Source: Lachnospiraceae bacterium UBA3310
GTDB taxonomy: Bacteria; Bacillota; Clostridia; Lachnospirales; Lachnospiraceae
Direction: 5' to 3'
Assembly: GCA_002361355.1 (NCBI GenBank)
Contig: DESQ01000028.1
Coordinates: forward strand, 1 to 64,000
Length of the DNA stretch: 64,000 nt
Shown here: positions 1 through 6,764 of the stretch, piece after piece
Numbering within the stretch: position 1 is the stretch's first letter
How the letters are laid out: the number at the start of each line of letters is the position of its first letter
Made by a program: the position numbers and the translations under genes
The notes under the pieces: model-generated
The model's input: the letters and a program-made list of their open reading frames with translations, nothing else
Databases searched by the model: none
Told to the model about the DNA's origin: nothing

Positions 1-27
1 ACACCATTATTATACTAGGAGATACAC

Positions 28-228
28 ATGATAAGTTATAAACCGCTATGGGAAACAATGCGCCAAAAGCATATAACGACGTACGCTTTAATAAATAAGT
101 ATGGTATACCTAGCAGTACGGTAAACAGTTTAAGACATAACAAAAATATAAATATGTTGACTCTTGAAAAATTATGCAACATACTAAATTGTACTCCAGA
201 CAGTGTTGTGGAATTTGTAAAAGAATAA
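28..228 (+). CDS. Small HTH transcriptional regulator (Cro/CI type)
   Basis: This 66-residue protein is essentially one helix-turn-helix domain. Residues ~18-45 (YALINKYGIPSSTVNSLRHN) form the HTH, followed by the 'LxxLCNILNCTPDSVVEF' tail typical of compact Cro/C1/HTH_26 regulators. An AGGAGA motif lies 5 nt before the ATG. The gene is the leftmost in the window and ends next to a MobV relaxase on the opposite strand, so it probably belongs to the same mobilizable element and may control its genes. Its target is unknown. The N-terminus is complete, and its AT-rich codon use resembles the mobile region rather than the chromosome to the right. Confidence 0.85.
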   Translation: MISYKPLWETMRQKHITTYALINKYGIPSSTVNSLRHNKNINMLTLEKLCNILNCTPDSVVEFVKE

Positions 229-229
229 A

Positions 230-270
230 GACTGTTTAGGAAATACTTCCCTTACAGTCCTTTTTCTTTT
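230..270 (+). terminator. Rho-independent terminator of the HTH gene
   Basis: GACTGT and ACAGTC arms, with an inner GGAA/TTCC pair, are followed by CTTTTTCTTTT directly after the HTH stop codon. The T-tract ends on the stop codon of the convergent relaxase gene. Confidence 0.7.
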
Positions 271-1231
271 ATCTCCCACCGACTGTTATATCATCACGAC
301 TGTGATTGTGAAATCTGTTTAAATCGTGCATATGCTCTATTTCTTTCATCTGCTGTTTTAGATATTCTTTATCGTGCTGTTTTTCCTGTAGTTCAAGAAA
401 TTCTTCATGTTCTTGCGTAAAATTTTTATCCAATTCTTGATACTTGTATCTCTGAAAGTTGAGGTCATTTTTAAGACTTTTTGTTTTATTTTCTCTTTGC
501 AATAGCTTTGCGTTTAAGGTATTTATATCATGTTCATATTGTTCGTATGATACTACTTTACCTCTTAAGGCTTTCACCGGTTCGGCAGGTTCGACAATAT
601 CTTTTTGTACTGCCCTTAATGTCTGTACTGCCTTTAAGTCTTTGATGGCCTGTTCTTCTTTTAATTCCTTAACAGATTTGTTCCCCTCACGCGTTTTATC
701 ATTTAACAGATGCGCAGGAACGTGATTCCGCTCGAGATATCTTTCCATAAATGGGTGAATTTCTTTTAATTCCTGTCTATTTAAAATAGCTTTTGCATTT
801 AGTTTTTCGATTTCCTGATTATTTTTATCTACAGTACGTTCGATAGGCATAAAACAGAAGTGCATGTGGGGCATAGCTTGTGGTTCATCTTTATGTACCC
901 AAGCCGACACCACATTTTCTTCCCCATAGCGTGAACACATGCCCCTGTAGACAGTCTGGAAGAATTTTTTTTCATCACCCTCAAAATCTCTGGGAAGAGT
1001 TACCACCCAATCTGCGATTATGTTAATGTCGCTACGGTTCAAATGCTTAACTTCTGCCAGCCGTTGCTGTATAAACTGATAGTCTTTCACTTCCCTCTCT
1101 GGCGCAAGGTTATAATTTAGCTCTGATAAGTTTGAATCTATATTATCCCGGCAGTCAGGGTTTATCTGCGTTCGTGAATAATGCTTCAGCATATTTCCTA
1201 AAGCCCTTTTTGTGTATTTCTCAACGTGCAT
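269..1231 (-). CDS. MobV-family relaxase (plasmid mobilization, Pre/Mob)
   Basis: This 320-residue protein belongs to the MobV (Mob_Pre) relaxases, which nick oriT and stay bound to the transferred strand. The family's metal-binding motif HxDExxPHxH is seen as HKDEPQAMPHMH, and an N-terminal histidine (residue 17, in MLKHYSRT) corresponds to the catalytic His of MobM. The C-terminal third is charged coiled coil. I chose the ATG at 1231, which has GGAGAAAGG 5 nt upstream; an in-frame extension to 1288 lacks a site. The protein is shorter than pMV158 MobM (~494 aa), so the C-terminal domain is reduced. The oriT-like hairpin lies just upstream at ~1338-1368. No replication gene is visible, which suggests an integrated mobilizable element. 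Confidence 0.9.
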   Translation of the reverse strand: MHVEKYTKRALGNMLKHYSRTQINPDCRDNIDSNLSELNYNLAPEREVKDYQFIQQRLAEVKHLNRSDINIIADWVVTLPRDFEGDEKKFFQTVYRGMCSRYGEENVVSAWVHKDEPQAMPHMHFCFMPIERTVDKNNQEIEKLNAKAILNRQELKEIHPFMERYLERNHVPAHLLNDKTREGNKSVKELKEEQAIKDLKAVQTLRAVQKDIVEPAEPVKALRGKVVSYEQYEHDINTLNAKLLQRENKTKSLKNDLNFQRYKYQELDKNFTQEHEEFLELQEKQHDKEYLKQQMKEIEHMHDLNRFHNHSRDDITVGGR

Positions 1232-1337
1232 TTTATCCTTTCTCCAATTATTTTTATATCTAAAATTGACACTATTGCTAAAATCCAAAATGACACCACT
1301 ACGGTTTTGTTTTCCTTATACTTTAATTGTACCGCTA

Positions 1338-1368
1338 CGGTTTTGGTATAGCAAGTTATACCAAACCG
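1338..1368. other. Probable MobV oriT (origin of transfer)
   Basis: Arms 1342-1350 (TTTGGTATA) and 1357-1365 (TATACCAAA) flank the loop GCAAGT; CGG/CCG extends the stem past a bulged T. The core GTATAGCAAGTTATAC has the same layout as the pMV158 nic region GTATAGTGTG/TTATAC, which would place the nick between 1355 and 1356 if the plus strand is cut. Two diverged direct repeats (ACCACTACGGTTTTG near 1296, ACCGCTACGGTTTTG near 1331) lie between it and the relaxase gene. The match to pMV158 is from memory of the published site. Confidence 0.6.
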
Positions 1369-1398
1369 CCTGCGCTTTCCTTTGGTAAACTTGCCCTG

Positions 1399-1456
1399 CG
1401 GGGCTGTTTGCGCCGTCTAACGCCTACGCAAAAAAGGACAGCTTACGCTATCCTTT
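1399..1456. repeat. Stem-loop repeat downstream of rpn copy 1
   Basis: The CGGGGCTGTTT motif is followed by a TTTGCG/CGCAAA hairpin and then an AAAGGAcAGC/GCTaTCCTTT palindrome (1433-1442 with 1447-1456). The same motif string occurs at 2790-2848, where its palindrome forms the left end of the IS1182-type element. It could serve as a terminator for rpn or as an unoccupied target site of that IS. Confidence 0.6.
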
Positions 1457-1501
1457 CCCTTTCACATGCAATAATCTTAGTTTGGTTTTTGCCTGTCTGT
1501 T

Positions 1502-1675
1502 TCAGGCTAACTGCATGACTTCGGCTTCCAGTTCTTTCAATTCATCCATTGATAAAGATACATAATGTGAAATTTTCTCCAGAGGCATTTCACCGTCTTT
1601 AATCATTTTTTTCGCTGTTTCTTTTGCATAATCTAATGCCGCTTCATTTCTCATATCTTCCAACATCTTACACAT
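1502..1675 (-). CDS. Predicted intragenic RpnS-like antitoxin (copy 1)
   Basis: This in-frame C-terminal product of 57 residues (MCKMLEDM...EVMQLA) lies within rpn copy 1. AAAGGAG at 1684-1690 sits 8 nt before the ATG at 1675, which is better than the site of the full-length gene. In E. coli the Rpn C-terminal domain is translated separately and blocks the toxic full-length protein. By analogy this would be the antitoxin of its own host gene. The segment is mostly helical and charged and is the part that differs from copy 2. Expression is inferred only from the start signals. Confidence 0.6.
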   Translation of the reverse strand: MCKMLEDMRNEAALDYAKETAKKMIKDGEMPLEKISHYVSLSMDELKELEAEVMQLA

Positions 1676-2308
1676 AGCCGCCACTCCTTTCTCATCCTGT
1701 TTAAAGTACCTTGCTTTTTGGGCAAGTGCTTCAAAATTCATATCTTCTGGCTCGGTACATGAAAAATCGTGCATTAGCTTTCCGATTTCATCATTTCCCC
1801 GGTATTTTCCGTTCACATATAGAATATGCGAACCGTCGCCAAACAATACTTTTTGTTCACCAATGGTGATATACCTCTCTACAGGATATATCGGTTGGTT
1901 TCCCTTCATTACGTCATTTTCTGTGATGAAAATAACATAGCTGTCAGGCATATGTTTTGTATCTGCTCCCGATTTTAAGATATGGGAATCTAACAGACTG
2001 CTGTTGTGCCGTGCCCGTTTTGCGCCTGTTCCCTTGTCAGAACGTTGAATTTCTATGTCATATGCTTTGCCTGTGTTATCGACCGCATAAACATCTAAAA
2101 TGGCCGAACGTCCCTGCAGGTTTTTTAAAGGTTCCTGTGTCCGGACTGATTTGACCGTTATATCTTCCCGTTCTAAGACAATCCGCAGTATCAGTTCTAC
2201 GCCTGCAATGTTATCCGCGAGACAGGCTGTCATAAACTCGTCGTCAATATATCTAAGCAATTTCAGACGTTCTAAATCCTGCCTGTGCATCTGCTCTTTT
2301 GTATTCAA
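1502..2308 (-). CDS. Rpn-family recombination-promoting nuclease (copy 1)
   Basis: This 268-residue member of the Rpn/PD-(D/E)XK transposase family carries the nuclease core in AILDVYAVDNTGKAYDIEIQ (catalytic Asp, then E-x-Q). Family members promote RecA-independent recombination, and in E. coli act as toxic antiphage nucleases. The start is TTG (CAA at 2306-2308) with GAAGGTGA a few bases upstream; an ATG at codon 7 is the alternative. A TATAAT box lies at 2334-2339. It is a close paralogue of the gene at 4483-5292: I count about 14 differences in the first ~223 residues, but the last ~45 diverge strongly. An internal start with a strong Shine-Dalgarno lies at 1675. An IS1182-family element separates the two copies. 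Confidence 0.9.
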   Translation of the reverse strand: MNTKEQMHRQDLERLKLLRYIDDEFMTACLADNIAGVELILRIVLEREDITVKSVRTQEPLKNLQGRSAILDVYAVDNTGKAYDIEIQRSDKGTGAKRARHNSSLLDSHILKSGADTKHMPDSYVIFITENDVMKGNQPIYPVERYITIGEQKVLFGDGSHILYVNGKYRGNDEIGKLMHDFSCTEPEDMNFEALAQKARYFKQDEKGVAAMCKMLEDMRNEAALDYAKETAKKMIKDGEMPLEKISHYVSLSMDELKELEAEVMQLA

Positions 2309-2400
2309 AGGGTCACCTTCTCTCTTTTGCTTTATTATACATCAGGCGGAAGGTTTTGAAAACTGAAAAGTTTGTGAATGGAATTTGACACAATACGAAA

Positions 2401-2486
2401 GGGAACATCTTATCAGTCAGGTGGTAAACAGTCCTTGCAGGTTTTCGGACTGTTTATTTTATATCCAATTCTGATAAGATGCTCCC
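2401..2486. repeat. Covarying two-part stem-loop upstream of rpn copy 1
   Basis: The outer stem pairs 2401-2416 (GGGAACATCTTATCAG) with 2471-2486, 15 of 16 positions. The inner stem pairs AAACAGTCC (2426-2434) with GGACTGTTT (2447-2455). The corresponding place upstream of rpn copy 2 folds the same way with compensatory changes, so the structure itself appears to be maintained. Whether it acts as RNA or as single-stranded DNA is unknown. Confidence 0.65.
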
Positions 2487-2512
2487 AATCTCCGTTACTG
2501 GCTTTTAGGTCA

Positions 2513-2658
2513 CAACTATAAAACAAATACCTACTTTAACAAATAGTTGCCAAAAACGAAAATGCTCCTGCGGGAGAATTGATGTCGCATTTTTGGCAAC
2601 TACCACTACATTGTAATTACGTTTTCGTTAAAGCGGCTTTGTATTTGTTTCATAGTTG
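2513..2658. repeat. Nested palindrome (three concentric stems)
   Basis: The outer stem pairs 2513-2530 with 2641-2658 (17 of 18). The middle stem is CTTTAAC (2534-2540) with GTTAAAG (2627-2633). The inner stem is AGTTGCCAAAAA (2545-2556) with its perfect complement at 2590-2601, closing on a small CTCC/GGAG hairpin. At copy 2 only the outer stem survives (5495-5529). Confidence 0.65.
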
Positions 2659-2675
2659 CTAATAAGTCTCCTGCT

Positions 2676-2729
2676 ATAATAAAAGCCCTGGCAAGACGCG
2701 CACAGCGGATTCCAGGGCACTTTTATTAT
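2676..2729. repeat. Long hairpin with 2-nt bulge
   Basis: ATAATAAAAGCCCTGG (2676-2691) pairs with 2712-2729 apart from a two-base bulge. The run of T at the 3' end would also allow it to act as a terminator on the plus strand. It is not present at rpn copy 2. Confidence 0.55.
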
Positions 2730-2789
2730 CTCCGCGGATTTAATAATCATAATCAATTTGCCCTGTTTAGGTGTTTTACTTCGCATAAT

Positions 2790-2848
2790 CGGGGCTGTTT
2801 TGCGTAGGCGTTAGCCGAGCAAAAAAGGATAGCTTTATGCTATCCTTT
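2790..2848. repeat. Second copy of the stem-loop repeat, with the central loop inverted
   Basis: The flanks match 1399-1456 in direct orientation (CGGGGCTGTTTTGCG, then AAAAAAGGATAGC and its palindrome). The loop between the TTTTGC and GCAAAA arms reads as the reverse complement of the loop in the first copy, sharing CTAACGCCTACGCAAAA/TTTTGCGTAGGCGTTAG. Confidence 0.55.
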
Positions 2849-4450
2849 CAGACTGTAGACAAAGTCCGAGGCAGATATGCCTCGGATTTCTCTGATGAAA
2901 GAGATAAGAATCCCTTTATTTACAGGATTTTAAAGCTTATTTCTGGTACAATAGAAGTATCAAAGAAAGGCGGGATATTTCTATGATGACACAGAATGCT
3001 GACAGGAAAAGGGAACAAATCCAGATGTTCTGCATGGATGATCTGGTTCCACCGGATCATCTCCTGAGAATGATTGATAAAGCCATCGACTGGCGTTTTA
3101 TTTATGAGCTGGTTGAGGATAAATACAGCCCTGACAATGGGCGTCCAAGCATGGATCCCGTCATGCTGATAAAGATACCCTTTATCCAGTACCTGTATGG
3201 AATCAGAAGTATGCGCCAGACTGTTAAGGAGATTGAGGTAAATGTAGCTTACCGTTGGTTCCTTGGTCTTGAAATGATGGATAAAGTTCCTCATTTCTCT
3301 ACATTCGGAAAGAACTACACCCGTAGATTCAAGGATACGGATCTGTTTGAACAGATCTTTTCCCATATCCTGCGGGAATGTTATAAATACAGGCTGATAG
3401 ACCCGTCAGAGGTCTTTGTGGATGCGACTCACGTGAAAGCCCGGGCAAACAACAGGAAGATGCAGAAACGGATTGCCCATGAAGAAGCGCTGTTCTTTGA
3501 AGACATCCTGAACAAGGAGATCAACGAAGACCGTGAGGCCCATGGGAAAGGCCCCCTGAAGGAAAAAGAGGATGACCATACAGACCCTCCGCTGCCCGGT
3601 TCAGGCGGCGGGGAAGAAAAAACCATCAAGGAAAGCACATCAGACCCAGAAAGCGGATGGTTCCGCAAAGGAGAACACAAACATGTCTTTGCATATGCCG
3701 TACAAACCGCTTGTGATAAGAATGGCTGGATTTTAAGCTATAGTGTACATCCCGGCAACCATCATGACAGCAGAACCTTCAAATGCCTGTATGACAAGAT
3801 AAAAGAATATCGGGATGGAAACCCTGATCGCAGATGCCGGATACAAAACACCCGGTATCGCAAAACTTTTGATTGACGATGGAATCAAACCGCTTCTGCC
3901 CTATAAGAGGCCTATGACAAAGAAGGGGTTTTTCAAAAAACATGATTATGTTTATGACGAGTATTATGACTGTTATATCTGCCCAAACAACCGGATGCTT
4001 TCTTATTGTACGACCAACCGGGAAGGCTATCGAGAGTATAAAAGCTGCGGTGCAGTCTGTGCAGAATGTCCATACCTTTCACAATGTACCGGGAGCAGGG
4101 AACATGTAAAGGTTGTCACACGCCACATTTGGGAGCCATACATGGAAATGTGTGAAGATATCCGTCATACAATCGGGATGAAAGATTTATATGCACAAAG
4201 GAAAGAAACCATTGAACGGATCTTTGGGAGTGCAAAGGAAAACCATGGTTTCCGGTATACGCAGATGTATGGTAAAACCCGGATGGAAATGAAAGTCGGG
4301 CTTACCTATGCCTGCATGAATCTGAAAAAGCTGGCAAAGATGAAGGCGGAATGGGGGCTTTGGGAAGAAGAGGGCCTTCACAAAGTTTCTGCTTTGAATA
4401 TCCTGCAATGGATGAAACAGTCTGAAAGGATAGCTTTACGCTATCCTTTT
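2823..4450 (+). mobile_element. IS1182-family insertion sequence
   Basis: The element is ~1.63 kb. The ends 2824-2856 and 4417-4449 are inverted repeats of 33 bp that differ only in a 5-bp centre. Each consists of an AAAGGATAGC/GCTATCCTTT palindrome followed by CAGACTGT. A second hairpin (TCCGAGGC/GCCTCGGA, near 2868) follows the left end. The transposase stop codon (4454-4456) falls just outside the right repeat. If the palindromes are target rather than IS sequence, the true ends would be ~2849 and ~4424 with an 11-bp inverted repeat TTTCAGACTGT. IS1182 relatives such as IS1272 are reported to insert at stem-loops, which fits this site. Confidence 0.75.
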
Positions 4451-4456
4451 ACATAA
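2983..4456 (+). pseudogene. IS1182-family transposase, frameshifted
   Basis: This DDE transposase is read in two frames. Residues 1-~277 run from 2983 (MMTQNADRKREQIQMF, DUF772-type N-terminus, DATHVKA motif, then HVFAYAVQTACD and HPGNHHDSRTF). The rest continues in the next frame from ~3812 (METLIADAGYKTPGIAK), with a zinc-ribbon-like CPNN/CAECPYLSQC segment and the C-terminal E region (RKETIERIFGSAKENHGFRYT). The break is one extra base in TATCGGGATGG around 3808-3815, so about 490 residues would be restored by a 1-nt deletion. I see no slippery heptamer that would suggest programmed frameshifting. The element is therefore probably inactive, unless this is a sequencing error. Confidence 0.85.
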
Positions 4457-4482
4457 AATCATCTCGAGAGTGTGTTTGGTTC

Positions 4483-4659
4483 TCAGGCTAACTGCATGAC
4501 CTCGGCTTTAACTTCTTCAATTTCTTCGTTAGAGAGTTCTGAAAAGAATGTCTGTATTTCATCTAATGAAATTTTCCCATTTTTTAACATAAGAATTGCT
4601 TTCTCTTTTAGCTTATCCCTAGTCGCTTCATTTCTCATATCTTCCATCATCTTACACAT
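4483..4659 (-). CDS. Predicted intragenic RpnS-like antitoxin (copy 2)
   Basis: This is the in-frame C-terminal product of 58 residues starting MCKMMEDMRNEATRDK. AAAGGAG at 4668-4674 lies 8 nt before the ATG at 4659, identical in spacing and sequence to copy 1. The protein shares its first ~12 and last ~7 residues with the copy 1 product and differs in most of the middle, as expected if each short protein is matched to its own long form. Function is inferred from the E. coli Rpn precedent. Confidence 0.6.
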   Translation of the reverse strand: MCKMMEDMRNEATRDKLKEKAILMLKNGKISLDEIQTFFSELSNEEIEEVKAEVMQLA

Positions 4660-5292
4660 AGCCGCCACTCCTTTCTCATCTTTCTTAAAGTACCTTGCTT
4701 TTTGGGCAAGTGCTTCAAAATTCATATCTTCTGGCTCGGTGCATGAAAAATCGTGCATCAATTTCCCGATTTCATCGTTTCCCCTGTATTTTCCGTTCAC
4801 ATACAGGATATGCGAACCGTCGTTAAACAATACTTTGTTTTCGCTGATTGTGACATATTTCTCCACTGGATATATCGGCTGGTTTCCTTTCATTACATCG
4901 TTTTCTGTAATGAAAATAACATAACTGTCGGGCATATCTTTTGTATCTGCTCCCAATTTTAAGATATGGGAATCTAGCAGACTGCTGTTGTGCCGTGCCC
5001 GTTTTGCGCCTGTTCCCTTGTCGGAACGTTGAATTTCTATGTCATATGCTTTGCCTGTGTTATCGACCGCATAAACATCTAAAATAGCCGAACGTCCTTG
5101 TAAGTTTTTAAGCGATTCCTGTGTCCTGACAGATTTTACAGTAATATCTTCCCGTTCTAAGACAATCCGCAGTATCAGTTCTACGCCCTCAATGTTGTCT
5201 GCGAGACAGACAGTCATAAAATCATCATCCATATATCTAAGTAATTTCAGACGTTCTAAATCCTGCCTGTGCATCTGCTCTTTTGTATTCAA
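4483..5292 (-). CDS. Rpn-family recombination-promoting nuclease (copy 2)
   Basis: This 269-residue paralogue of the gene at 1502-2308 has the same TTG start, the same GAAGGTGA site, the same TATAAT box (5318-5323) and the same nuclease core (DVYAVDNTGKAYDIEIQ). Changes in the N-terminal ~223 residues are few and scattered. From residue ~224 the sequence is replaced (TRDKLKEKAILMLKNG...) until the shared last residues AEVMQLA. The internal start for a short C-terminal protein is conserved exactly. Two copies with one nuclease and different C-termini look like duplication followed by diversification of the antitoxin part. Alternatively, copies may have recombined with other rpn genes in the genome. 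Confidence 0.9.
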   Translation of the reverse strand: MNTKEQMHRQDLERLKLLRYMDDDFMTVCLADNIEGVELILRIVLEREDITVKSVRTQESLKNLQGRSAILDVYAVDNTGKAYDIEIQRSDKGTGAKRARHNSSLLDSHILKLGADTKDMPDSYVIFITENDVMKGNQPIYPVEKYVTISENKVLFNDGSHILYVNGKYRGNDEIGKLMHDFSCTEPEDMNFEALAQKARYFKKDEKGVAAMCKMMEDMRNEATRDKLKEKAILMLKNGKISLDEIQTFFSELSNEEIEEVKAEVMQLA

Positions 5293-5549
5293 AGGGTCAC
5301 CTTCTCTTTTTTGCTTTATTATACATCAGGCGGAAGGTTTTGAAAACTGAAAAGTTTGTTATGGGATTGTGTCCAAATACGAAAGGGAACGCCTTCTCCA
5401 CAGCGGGTAAACAGCCCCTCCAAGGCTTCGATTCTGTTTGCTGAAATTTATGTGGGTAAGGTGTTCCCAATCTCCGTTATTGGCTTTTAGATCACAACTA
5501 TAAAACAAATACCTATTGTTTCATAGTTGGTTACTACTCCCGAAGGGCG
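5293..5549. other. Upstream region of rpn copy 2
   Basis: No gene is seen. The region repeats the promoter segment and structures found upstream of copy 1: outer stem 5385-5402 with 5451-5468, an inner AAACAG/CTGTTT stem, then a collapsed palindrome CAACTATAAAACAA (5495-5508) with TTGTTTCATAGTTG (5516-5529). Similarity to copy 1 ends at ~5530, which may mark the right edge of the duplicated module. Confidence 0.65.
5385..5468. repeat. Covarying stem-loop upstream of rpn copy 2
   Basis: It pairs 5385-5402 with 5451-5468 (one mismatch, two G-T pairs). Compared with the copy 1 stem, three base pairs are changed on both sides (T-A to C-G, A-T to C-G, G-C to A-T) while flanking single-stranded sequence stays nearly identical. 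Confidence 0.65.
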
Positions 5550-6194
5550 TTATGTTGTGCCGGTATCCTTCTTTACAGGATGCCGGATCACCGTTTTCAG
5601 GTTCTCCGGCTTACACTTTCTGACATCGCTCAAATAAATTTCATGATGGCGGCGCGCTCCCTCTATATCAGGCAAAAATCCCTGTTCTGCGGCGAACTTA
5701 TCCATAGCTTCTATGGTGGCAGACTCTTCGTCATAAGGGCCGATGTGCATACACTGTACGCACAGCCCTTCGTCGTAAGTAAAAAACTCCACACAGGAGA
5801 AATCCGTGTTTTTCTTTTCGGAAGCTTCCGCCACCGCCCATGCAAATTCCTTCTCTGTCACAAATTCCGGCAGGCGGATCATGGAAATCCATGCAAAGTC
5901 TTCTTTGCGGGAATAATTTATGGTATTTGTACTCTTCTGCCACCACAGCCCTTCCAGAGGCGGCACAACGTAGTCGAAATAGCCGTCGATCCGGTGGTCG
6001 CCCATCTTACTCATTTTAATGGTGAAGGCAATGCCATAAAGAAGACTGATGGATTGTTTGTAGGCGCCGCCTTCCTGGTTAGGGTCACCTTTTCCGCGAA
6101 CCGCAATAAAATTCATGGGCGGTACGGTAATCATTCCCGGCTTGTTTTTGGGAAGATAAAATTCTTTGTATTCTTTTTTGTAATCAAACGCCAT
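5550..6194 (-). CDS. GyrI-like small-molecule-binding protein
   Basis: This 214-residue protein is a free-standing GyrI-like domain of the COG4832 type (MAFDYKKEYKEFYLPKNKPGMITVPPMNFIAVRGKGDPN...). These domains share the SHS2 fold of AraC/BmrR ligand-binding modules and bind hydrophobic or toxic small molecules. No DNA-binding domain is present. The stop lies near the edge of the mobile region. The start is ATG with AAGGAGTC upstream, immediately after the stop of another GyrI-like gene, so the two are co-transcribed. A WYL-type regulator is encoded upstream in the same direction. The ligand is not known. Confidence 0.85.
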   Translation of the reverse strand: MAFDYKKEYKEFYLPKNKPGMITVPPMNFIAVRGKGDPNQEGGAYKQSISLLYGIAFTIKMSKMGDHRIDGYFDYVVPPLEGLWWQKSTNTINYSRKEDFAWISMIRLPEFVTEKEFAWAVAEASEKKNTDFSCVEFFTYDEGLCVQCMHIGPYDEESATIEAMDKFAAEQGFLPDIEGARRHHEIYLSDVRKCKPENLKTVIRHPVKKDTGTT

Positions 6195-6196
6195 TT

Positions 6197-6658
6197 TCAG
6201 GACTCCTTTAAACCTATATAAATATGGATTTCAGCGCCGCTTCCCATATCGTCGTTCTGGTATTCCTCGAAATCACACTGAAACGCTCTGGGCAGATTCA
6301 TCTGCCATATTTCCTGCCACGCGTTTGCCACGGCCTGCACCATATCCCCGTGCACAATAAATTTTGCATATTGTCCGGCGGGAATGTGACAGACTGCAAA
6401 ATTGCCTTCTTTCGGCTCTTCTGCAGTTTCGCAGGCAACAAACACAGTGTAATCTGCCTTCTCGTCTCCTGCGTAGTCGGTGTAGATACCAAGAGCCTTT
6501 GCGTTTTCTTTTTGGGGTATAGCGGCATAGACTCCATCGTTATAAAAACGGTTCCACAGTCCGCCTATAACGGCGCCCATGTCGGGGGACGTATTGTTTG
6601 TCCTTGCCGATACGCCGACGGCAATTTTTTCTTCCAGCGTTACAATTTCATATTCCAT
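6197..6658 (-). CDS. Effector-binding (GyrI/AraC-type) domain protein
   Basis: This 153-residue stand-alone AraC-type effector-binding domain (EYEIVTLEEKIAVGVSARTNN..., ...AGQYAKFIVHGDM..., ...DMGSGAEIHIYIGLK) is the commonest form of the GyrI-like superfamily. It contains the conserved central W-N-R-F helix (GGLWNRFYNDG) and the PAGxYAKF strand. It sits 2 nt upstream of a second GyrI-like gene and downstream of a WYL regulator. It probably senses or sequesters a small molecule. AAAGGATGGATCTGAT precedes the ATG. Confidence 0.85.
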   Translation of the reverse strand: MEYEIVTLEEKIAVGVSARTNNTSPDMGAVIGGLWNRFYNDGVYAAIPQKENAKALGIYTDYAGDEKADYTVFVACETAEEPKEGNFAVCHIPAGQYAKFIVHGDMVQAVANAWQEIWQMNLPRAFQCDFEEYQNDDMGSGAEIHIYIGLKES

Positions 6659-6764
6659 ATCAGATCCATCCTTTCTTTGTTACCCTTGCAATTGCAGGGA
6701 TTACTTTTTATAGTGATCGGGCAATCTCAAGAGTTCTGCTTGATGAATCCATAATAGCAGGGCA

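Larger units (their letters stand above)
2309..2822. other. Gene-free region with a chain of stem-loops upstream of rpn copy 1
   Basis: This 514-bp stretch has no credible gene. It holds the rpn TATAAT box (2334-2339), three large stem-loops annotated separately (2401-2486, 2513-2658, 2676-2729) and a copy of the CGGGGCTGTTTTGCG motif next to the IS. The first ~180 bp after the rpn start are closely shared with the region upstream of copy 2. Confidence 0.7.

Noticed and set aside
1327..1518. 63-codon frame over the oriT region
   Set aside because: It covers the oriT hairpin and the palindromic repeat; no ribosome site and non-protein-like composition.
3808..3815. Programmed frameshift in the IS1182-type transposase
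   Set aside because: No slippery heptamer or downstream stimulator is visible and the family normally has a single frame, so a disabling 1-bp insertion is more likely.
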